The notes under the pieces: model-generated
The model's database searches: none
Seen by the model: the letters and a program-made list of their open reading frames with translations, nothing else
Told to the model about the DNA's origin: nothing
Made by a program: the position numbers and the translations under genes
Shown: positions 1 through 9,300 of the stretch, in pieces
Position numbering within the stretch: position 1 is the first letter of the stretch
Layout of the letters: every line of letters starts with the position of its first letter
Source of the DNA: Baffinella frigidus
Lineage: Eukaryota; Cryptophyceae; Cryptomonadales; Baffinellaceae
Assembly (NCBI GenBank): GCA_026770585.1
Contig: MU646342.1
Coordinates: 683,774-701,771, forward strand
Direction of reading: 5' to 3'
Length of the DNA stretch: 17,998 bases

Positions 1-95
1 AACCCTAAACCCTAAACCCTAAACCCTAAACCCTAAACCCTAAACCCTAAACCCTAAACCCTAAACCCTAAACCCTAAACCCTAAACCCTAAACC
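1..95. repeat. Terminal telomere array, (CCCTAAA)n
   Basis: About 13.5 perfect heptamers of CCCTAAA (TTTAGGG on the minus strand). The C-rich strand reads inward from the left end, as expected for a left chromosome end. This is the plant-type telomere repeat, also found in many algae. The array stops at position 95 and is followed at once by gtttggcag, an intron end, so no subtelomeric spacer separates telomere from gene. Confidence 0.97.
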
Positions 96-104
96 GTTTG
101 GCAG

Positions 105-341
105 GTGTGGTCATCAACCTCAGGGATTCACCGCTGCCGAAACGGCTGCACCTGCACCCGACAGGAGATCATGGAGGGGGCGTTCAAGGGGCGTATGGAG
201 ATCGTCCGGAACCCAGCGTGTGAGCTCTCGGGGCACCGGGTGTATGTGCGTTCGGTCGCGTTCTCTCCCGATGGCCGGCTGGTCGTCTCTGGGGGAGGAG
301 ACAATGTCGTGAAGGTCTGGGACGCCACGACCGGAGCCGGG
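105..341 (+). CDS. WD40 exon A (first visible exon), with Cys insert
   Basis: 79 codons, phase 0-0, acceptor cag at 102-104 and donor gtgaga at 342. It begins VWSS and holds NGCTC and later PAC (the C-x-C...C insert), then a blade core [36 protein letters not shown]. The last residue is Gly where sister exons have Glu. Its acceptor context gtttggcag matches that of exon B (873-881), showing that the telomere was joined inside the preceding intron. Confidence 0.88.
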
Positions 342-3300
342 GTGAGAAGCGCTGTGGCTGTGTGTTGAGGGTGATGGGGTCCTAAGTTGAATGGGTTCTT
401 CTCCGTTTGGGCGCTGTAGACCCGCTCCCAACTGGGGAAGAAATAATTTCTTCCGGATTGACTTTACAAAGATGTCGCTGTCCTTTTTGCGCCGCAGGCT
501 TCCCAAGACCACACGAGGCTATCCATGCGAACAGAATAAAAGGACATTTTAAAATTTGTGGGGAAATGATCACGTTTCCGTACGGATGTCCGTACGGAAA
601 CGTGATCGAATGCTGACTTTTGGCGTGTTTCCTGGGCAATAATCCAATAATTAACTTATGCATCTGTTCGCATGGATAGCCTCGTGTGGAGGGGGGCCTT
701 GCCCGGATCTCCAGCAACGGAAAAAAATCCGCAATTGAAAATCGAAAGAGAAACGTTCGGCCGCGGTATAATCCCTTGTAACGTCAATCGGGGAGGAAGG
801 CAGGCGTGCACGCTGATGGGGCCCTCGGGTGAGGTGTGACAAGATGCGACGCACGAATTTTGACGGTGTTTTGTTTGGCAGGTGTGGACGTCACCGGGGT
901 ACCACGACGGCAAGAACGGCTGCATCTGCGGGGAATCCGGGCCGCTGAATCTGGCGTGCCCTATGACGAATGGGCACACCAGAACGGTTTTCTCGGTCGC
1001 GTTCTCAACGAGTGGGAAGCTCGTCGTCAGCGGGTCGAATGATTGCCTGGTGAAGATTTGGAACGCCGCGACCGGAGCCCAGGTGCGCCGGGGTGCGCAG
1101 CCCTGGAGGGTGCACTTTAATCTCCATACAAGTATTAATTAATTGCTTTTGGCGCAACGAAATTTACTACACAACTGCTTTACTATTACTTTTATGAGCA
1201 AATCGTGTAGTAAATTTCGTTGCGCCTAAAGCAATTTATTAATACTTGTATGGAGATTAACTTTGGGATGCTGATTCGGATTCGGTTTGGTTTCCAGGAG
1301 GGAAAGCCGCGATGCGAACCACCACCACGCAAGAGTGTAGGGCAGAGTGGCCCACAGGAGAAATAGTAGAATTCTACTATTTCTAAAGTTCATAAGTGGA
1401 CATTCTTCCCACAGAAACATCGAAATTTCGGAAAGTTGTTACAAATTCCGTGTGGACTGGCTTGTTTTCCCAGGTCAGCCCTACACTCTTGCGTGGCAGC
1501 CCTCACGGTTTGCACAAATGGAAAATTACGTACCAGTTTTAAAACTCACAACACCTTGCTTTTGGGGTTTTAAGAATAACCGACGCCGGAATCCGGCGGT
1601 CTTCAAGGGCATTACGTGCCGCCAAATTCGACCATTTGTGCAAACCGTGAGGGCTGGTGGAAGTTCTGAATCCTGTAGGTCCTTTAGGGGTACCTTCTGA
1701 ATTCTTTAGGTCCTTTAGCTTCTTCGAGCTCCCATTGTATTCAGACACTGCAACTTATCCTGCAGAGAAGCCCTCCTTCCTTTCGGATCGCATCAAGCCC
1801 CACGGTGCAGAAGGATCTAATCCCGCCAGGTATTTGATTTAAATGCTTTGGAGTTCCCCGAATCAACGAAATTTACTACACAATTGGCCAAATCAGTCGT
1901 GTCCGGCCCTGGACGTGACCGATTGTGTGGTAAATTTCATGTATTCGGGGAACTCCCAACCATTTAAAACAAATACCTGGCGGGATGAGATCTGGGTTGT
2001 TTTGCAAGTGTGCAAGCTGGCAGGGCACTCCCCTGACAGGGCACTCCAACCTAACGGGTACTCTACCTACTGCCATTACCTCGAGGTAGTGGCATTGGAG
2101 CCATCTGCCCTCCTCCCGGGTGATGAAATCGAGTGCCGCTGTCGAGCGAGTTTGGCACGAAATCAAACCGAAAATCGACCTTGGCTTTTCCGTAGGAACC
2201 CCCTATGTCCCTACGGTATTGGATCCGTAGGGCCTAGGGATTACGTTTAGATGGACTGTTCCCTTTTCGCTCGGCAGCGGTGATGGTTGTCGCGTCGCCA
2301 GGCTTATCTCAGAAAACGAGTTCTAAAACTCGTTTTCGTAAGTCAATTCCCCTACAAATTCGTCAACTTATTCTTTACTCTCCGCATAAGTTGACAGATT
2401 TGTAGAGGAATTGACTTAAGAAAACGAGTTTTAGAACTCGTTTTCTGAGATAAAGGCGCTCACGCTGGGTCGCTAAAGTTGACACCTCCACTTTCCAGGT
2501 GCGCACGCTGGGCCACACCTGCTCGGGAAGTTGCATCTGCACCACGGAGAAGCAATACTATTGCGATTCGCACCTTGCCGTGAACCTGGAGTGCCCCGTA
2601 AAAGGCCACTTGGACACGGTGTTCTCAGCCAAGTTCTCGCCGGACGACACGCGCGTCGTCAGCGGGTCAGGGGACAACCTCGTCAAGATCTGGGACGCCG
2701 CGACCGGCGCCGAGGTGAGAGGACCGCTTCGTGCGAGTGCGGTTAGGGCAGTGGTGGGATGGGGGCGTCTTGCGGGGGTTTCGCGCAGAGAGAGATTGAT
2801 AACTTATTGCCAAACAACCAGCGTCAGCGCCGCACATGCTCGACGCATTGTGCCACTTACTGTACCCCGTGTCGGCCGCTCATACGAGCATTTTCCGGGT
2901 GGATTCTAACTCCACCTCCTTTCGCGCATGCTTTGCGTCTTCTTCTTCTTCTTTATTACTCTCGATACAGGTCCTAGAAAGGCCCTTTAGCCTTGAGTTG
3001 AGTGATACAATGTCTATGAGCCTCAAGAAAGAGCCCGCACCGGAAATGAAAATACTACGTCAATCTGGGGGAAGGGTGCTTTGGTCTGGGGGAAGGGTGG
3101 GTTGGTAGGTAGGCACACTGCCAGATCAGTCGGGTGGTGTGACCTTGCTTCTTCTTCTTCTTCTTCTTCTTCTTCTTCTTCTTCTTCTTCTTTGGTACTC
3201 ATTACTCTCGATACAGTGTGACCCTGCCACGCCAGGACTACTCGAAATGTCAGAACGCGACGTTTCGTTTCGTGGTACTAAATGAGTGTGTCTCCCCCGG

Positions 3301-6300
3301 TGATATCTCAGCTCCTCGTCCTTTCCACGTCCGCCCTTTTACCTAGAATTAAAAAACCTGGTACAAAATTTAAAACACGACTTGTAACTGAAATTCCATT
3401 TTACGACCTGGCGTGGTATGAAGTGCCACTCGAGGCTGGAAGAAGGGAGTATTTTCAAGTGGCTTTGTTGAATTTGTACCAGTCAAGGGCGGGCTTGGTC
3501 ACGTTGCTGACAGAAATCTGTCAGCAACGTGACCACACGCGAATATTTCTGTGAAAGTTCTCACACATCGCCCCACCACACAGCTGGCTTCGCAGGGATT
3601 TTCGGTCACTCAGTGGTTGAGTTTGCGTTACCTTATCCGTAGATAAATACACTTCATACTCGATAAATACACTACACTTCAGATTAGATAACACGGATCG
3701 TGTGTTCAAGTGTCACGTGGGTGAAATAAAAACAAGAAACTTTTACCTGAAGCGTATTTATCTAGTGTATTTATCGTAATTCAAGTGTATCTATCGAATC
3801 TGAAGTGTATTTATCTACGGATAAGGTAACGGAAACTCGGGCACTGAGTGTCCGAAAATCCCGGCGAAGCCCGCAGGGTGGTTGTGAATGAACCCTGGTT
3901 TTGAAATAGTGACATTTTTAGGCTCGAGTGGTGTGTTCACATATTAAAACAAATGTTTAGGGTTGGTGGAGAGCTAAACGCGATCCGAAAGCAAAAAAGC
4001 TTTCTCTGCAGTCCTTTCTACGGAAGGGCGTGTCGTTGGGCTATGTTGGGAGCATTTAAAACCTAAAGGACCTAAAGGACCTAAAGGACCTAAATGCCGC
4101 GATCCTCTGTACAGGGGGGTTGATGTGATACGAAAGGAAGCATGGCCTTTCTACAGAACAATTTCCGGTGTCCGCCTATGTTGGGATCTAGAAGAATCTA
4201 AAGGACCTAAAGTTCCCCTAAGCAAAAATGGTTTCTCTGCAGTCCTTTCTGCGGAAGGGCGTGTCGTTGGTGTAGGTTCGGCGAAATTGAAACTTAAAGG
4301 ACCTAAAGGTGTCCGCCTATGTTAAAACCTCAAGGACCTCAAGGACCACTGCTGACGGCGGGTAACTTTCAGGTATCTTCTTCTGCTTCTTCTTTATTGC
4401 CCTCACATGGTGTGCGCCATGGAGACCTCGAGAGAGGCCCCCCAGCCTTTTGAAAAGTGATCAACTTAATACTACTCTAATACCGCGATGTGGCGGGCGG
4501 GCTTGACTTCAGGTATGGTCTTCGAGGACTCACGACGGCAAGGACGGCTGCATCTGCTCCCATGTTCTTCGATACCACTACGGCGTCAGGGAAGTCCTTT
4601 ACACGAGGAACCCGGAGTGTCCCATTGTCGTGAGCGGGCACATGGCGCCTGTGCGTACCGTCGCTTTCTCGCCGGACGGGACGCGCGTCGTCAGCGGGTC
4701 GGATGACAGACTGGTCAAGATCTGGGACTCCGTGACCGGAGCCGAGGTGAGTTGCTTTGTGGGGTTCGTTGGTAATTGACGACCAGATCGTGGCCAACTG
4801 ACCACGCCAGAGTGGAGGAGGGGGTAATTTTTTTTTAACCGTATCCACACTTTTGAAAACCGTATCCACACTTTTGAAAAAACTGCCTTCAGGGGAAGTT
4901 GACTTTTGGCGACCCCTTCGAAGACTCTGGCGTGGGAGCTAGGTCGTCCGCCAAAAGAGGGAGTTGCTATCCACCGGATAAGAACCCTTTTATGGGAGTC
5001 AGCAGGAAGGGTGCCAAAGTGGACACCTCCCCTTAAGTGGACACCTCCACTTTACCAACTACTGAAAAGCCCCAGGGGAAGTGTCAAAAAGTTCGCGACA
5101 CTCTGGTGTCGCATACTTTTGATCCATTTTCTCCTCAAAAGGCAATTTTCACCCCCAAGGACGTGACCAAAATTCGTCAAAAGGTAACCTACAAGTAATT
5201 TTAGTGTCGTGTCCAAGAATTTTGAGACTTCCTCTGTGGCTTTGCAGTAGAACCCTCACCCCCCCTGGGGAACACGGTTCCCGGATACCGGACTCAGGGC
5301 TTCATGGGTTTCATGGGCGTTGATAGGACAGAACCGTTCTGGTCTGAAATTTGGGGGATGTTCGAACACCGGCCCTTTTTTATTCCAGGTTTGAAACGGA
5401 GTCTTTTCGCCGTGTTCGACTACGAACCGGGGGCCCAACTCGTGACCTTAGATGCCCTGTCTCGGGAGATCATCCGGAGATTGTTTGCGCGTCCGTCCCG
5501 GCCCTCTTTCGGGAAAAAACCTACTCTGGAGGCCACCTCAGGGTATTTTGGACGTCCCAAAAGTCAACTCCCCTTGAAAAGGACTGAGGGCTCAGTCCTT
5601 TTGAAGGGGAGTTGACTTTTGGGACGTCCAAAATACCCTAAGGTGGCCTCCAGGGTGGTTCGACACCGCGAATCTTTTGACGATGGATCCTTTTCTGGGA
5701 AGCCCCCCCCCCCCTTATCTGGATGTCTCTGTATATCTAGTATTGCGAAACCTCGGTCTTCTCTGTATTGAGTCCCTCTCCCACCAGCCCTCCGAGGCGG
5801 ACCAAATCGAGGCTGCAGCATGCGCCAATTCCTCGGGTGGCACCTTCGAAAACGAATGTGCCACCCGAGGAATTGGCTCCAAAAAAACGTCGATTTGGTC
5901 CGCTTCGCAGGGCTATTGGTCAGGACTCCCTTTTTCGTACCCCCTTGGCTCTTTGGCGACTCGAACTCATGCTGGGAGCGTACAGGTTCATAATCTAAGG
6001 CCCGAACCGTAGCCAACTGAGCTAGGTTGTTCCCCAAAAGAGGGAGTTTTTATCAACCAACCAGATAAGAACTTTTTATGGGAGTCGGCAGGAAGGTTGC
6101 TAAAGTGGACACCTCCACTTTACCTACCCTCAGTAATGGGGGGGTGTTCTGGGGTTTTCGCGCAAGCTGTGCGTTGCAAGTGGTTCTTTAGGTCCTTTAG
6201 GTTTTAATTTCGCCCAACATATGCCAACAACACGCCCTTCCGTAGAAAGGACTGCAGAGAAAGCATTTTTGCTTTCGGATCGCGTTTAGCTCTCCAGTGC

Positions 6301-9300
6301 AGAGGCTCCCAGAGAAGAGGGTGAGTTCACAGGTGTGCACGAGCGTGTCCCGGCCCGACATCCACTTAATCAGGAGTCGTATTGATTGAATACGGAGTCA
6401 TAAGTAAGTTCACCTATGCCATAGTAATTTCTCCTATGATTTCTCCTATAAAATCGACTGCCTGTTCACCACACCACTGAGCAGCCACCGGTGACTTCGG
6501 GAAATGGTCCATCTAAACGATTCTGGCAAAAATCTTATCCATTGCTGTAAATTCTAACCGGAAGCCCCCCCCGGAAATCTCCACTGTTACTTCTTAAGTT
6601 AACAGAGGTTCCACTTTTGCTTTGAGACGTCCCACTCTCGACTTTTGTCTCGGTGCGAATGACTCTCCGGTGGTTGCCAAGTAGGTCTTGTCAAAAATTG
6701 AGTGCTGGCGGGCGTCGCTTTGGCAGGTGCTCACGCTGGGTCGCTAAAGTTGACACCTCCACTTAACAGGTGTTCACGCTGGGTCGCTAAAGTCGACACC
6801 TCCACTTAACAGGTGCTCACGATGGGGCACACCTGCGCGGGCAGTTGCATCTGCACCGTCTGCAGATCTCTCAGGTATCCTCAAGTCCAGGTAAAGATCG
6901 AGTGCCTCACGAAGGGTCACACGCGCGCGGTGTTCTCGGCCGAGTTCTCTCCGGACGGAGAGCGCATCGTCACCGGGTCGGGTGACAAGCTCGTCAAGGT
7001 CTGGAACGCCGCGACCGGCGCCGAGGTGAGAATCGTTGTGCGAGTGCGTCATTACGAGCTCGTACAGGCAAGGGGCTTGGAATGATGCAGCCACACACAC
7101 ACTGCCCCGGTGCGTGTAAGTGAGCATGGGAGCGATATCGCATACATGTACCTTCACCCACCCCAACAGAGCCACCCTGTATCCCCTCTTCACGAGCCTC
7201 TGCACTGGAGAGCGAACCGCGACCCGAAAGCAAAAATGCTTTCTCTGCAGTCCTTTCTACGGAAGGGCGTGTCGTTGGCATATGTTGGGAGAAATTAAAA
7301 CCTAACGGACCTGAAGGGTGGCGAGGTGATGGGCGTGTTCTGATGGGCTTCGTGTTGGAAGTGGTCTAACGGAGAGGACGGGTGGGCAGGTGTTCACGCT
7401 GACGGGTCACGCGGGCGAGGTTTACTCAGTCGCGTTCTCACCGGACGGAAAGCGCATCGCGAGCGGGTCACTTGACACGCTGGTGAAGATCTGGGATGCT
7501 TCGACCAGAGCGGAGGTGAGCAGCGTTGTGCGAGTGCGTTCAGGATGGCGAGGTGTGGGGGGGGGGGGTCGTTGGGTCGCGGGGTTTTCGTGCATGCGTT
7601 ATGTTAGATCTCCCGCAGAGTGAGACGGGTGTCTCTGAGACGAGGGTGCCTCGGCAGGTGTGCACAGCGAGGGGCCACTCGGCAGAGGTCCACTTCATGG
7701 CGTTTTCTTTCGACGGGGCGCGGGTTTTATCTCAGAAAAGGGATTCTAAAATCCGTTTTCTTAAGTCATTTCCCCTTCAAATCTGTCAACTTATGTGAAG
7801 AGAAAAGAATAAGTTGACGAATTTGTGTAGGAATTGACTTAAGAAAACGGATTTTAGAATCCCTTTTCTGAGATAAGGTTGGGACACTGGCGCGTGACAA
7901 CGTCGTGAAGATATGGGACTCCGCAACCGGAGCCGAGGTGAGCATTGTGCGAGTGCGGTGTGGGTGGCGCGGGTTGGGACACTGGCGCGCGGGTTGGGGG
8001 GAACAGCCCCGCCGGCAGGCTCGTGAACGCCCGCGTGACCGGTCACGCGGACGCCGAAGCCAACTGTCCGAGGTGACTGCCTTGTCATGTTACCTCCCTT
8101 GTACAGCTAACGGGGGTGATTCGACGGGGCGCGGGTTGGGACACTGGCGCGCGACAACGTCGTGAAGATATGGGACTCCGCAACCGGAGCCGAGGTGAGC
8201 TGCATTGCGTGCGAGTGCGGTGTGGGTGGTGGGGTGCTGCGGGTGTTTCTTGTGGGCGTTTCTCGCTGTTTTTTTTTCTGGGGGCTGGTCTGAGGAGATG
8301 GTGCGTTGGCAGGTGTGCACGCTGCGGAGTCTCTCGGGACGGGTCGCCTGCCTTGCGTTGTCGCCGGACGGGAAGCGCTTCGTCACTGGATCGGGTAAGA
8401 CGCTGACGATCTGGGACGCCGCTGGAACCGAGGTGAGAAGTGTTGGAAGCAGTGTGCCAGTGCGTTGAGGGTGGTGGGGTGATGGGGGGGCGGTTGGTGG
8501 GGGTGCGCGCATGCTTTGTGTTGGAATTCACTCGGAGTCAGAACATTTCGCCTAAGTCAACTCCCCCTGAAAGCCAGCGCCTTAAGTCAAATGCCGTCCA
8601 TAGTGGCCAGGTCCATCTAAACGAAAACAGGGGAAAGTTGACTTAGGTGAGCTGGTTGACTTAGCTGAAATCTTGTGGCTCGTAATGGAATTGGTCATAT
8701 GAGTGGGTCTGTTGGCACGCGGGTGATCCACGCAGGGCTGGATGGGGGGGTATTCAAAAGTCAATTTCGTAAGAGAAATTGGATTCAAAAGTCAAATCTA
8801 GGCAGAAAACGGCTCCAAGGGTGCCCCAATGGCTCAAAGGGCGCCCCTGGAATGCCCCCACGAAGCGCCCTGTGTAGGTGACCTTGCTTGCTGCTTTCGG
8901 ATACCTGAGGTACCCAGCGGGACTACTGGTAGCATCTCGTTATCTAGCCTTAAATGGGGAAAGATCATCTACTACAAATTCAGCTGGGTTAAGTATGAAA
9001 ATTTTAGGGGGCGTTCATGCTACCGGAATCTTCGCTGACAGCGGGTTGTTGGCAGGTGTGGACATTGGACTTCCGGGTGCAAGAAGTGCTCTCCGTTGAT
9101 TTCTCTCGGGACGGGAAGCGCATCGTCAGCGGGTCGGAGGGGGGGCTCGTCAAGATCTGGAACGCTGCCAACGGTGCCGTGGTGAGTTCCTTTCTGGAAG
9201 GTCGGTGAGGGTAGTGGTGTGATGGGGGTGTCTTGCTTTGTCTTGGAAGTGGTCTGAGGTGACTCTGCAGTCATGTCTACGGAAGGGCGTGTCGTTGGCA

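Larger units (their letters stand above)
342..881 (+). other. Intron A-B (540 bp) carrying an inverted-repeat element
   Basis: GTGAGA to GGCAG. The first 40 bases (gtgagaagcgctgtgg..., ttgagggtgatgggg) match the starts of other introns of the gene. The body holds the 509-689 inverted-repeat element. No other gene is visible. Confidence 0.8.
1083..2498 (+). other. Intron B-C (1,416 bp), filled with repeats
   Basis: GTGCGC to TTCCAG. It contains at least six repeat units in series: inverted-repeat elements at 1118-1259, 1325-1496, 1497-1656, 1818-1988 and 2304-2453, and a minus-strand SINE-like copy at about 1665-1815. Little ancestral intron sequence remains. Confidence 0.75.
2715..4512 (+). 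other. Intron C-D (1,798 bp), repeat-rich
   Basis: GTGAGA to TTCAG. It starts with the conserved intron core (gtgcgagtgcgg, gtggtgggatggggg), then carries CTT microsatellite repeats, a perfect hairpin, a long inverted repeat and SINE-like copies. It has no further WD40 homology on either strand. Confidence 0.75.
4747..6812 (+). other. Intron D-E (2,066 bp), largest intron
   Basis: GTGAGT to TTAACAG. It contains a 21-bp tandem duplication, two copies of an unclassified 100-bp repeat, two MITE-like inverted repeats, a tRNA-like sequence on the minus strand, a minus-strand SINE-like copy and two duplicated acceptor units at its end. Nothing recognisable is seen in 6313-6720. Confidence 0.75.

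Noticed and set aside
2715-2909. Open frame continuing past exon C
   Set aside because: WD40 similarity stops at the GTGAGA donor and the following sequence matches the shared intron core.
5564-6037. 157-codon open frame on the minus strand
   Set aside because: It runs across two inverted-repeat elements and the tRNA-like sequence; the translation has no recognisable domain and reads partly the same hairpin arm twice.
8120-8194. A working extra WD40 exon
   Set aside because: The 5' half of the blade is missing, a TGA lies immediately upstream in frame, and the available CAG does not give a phase-0 open exon.
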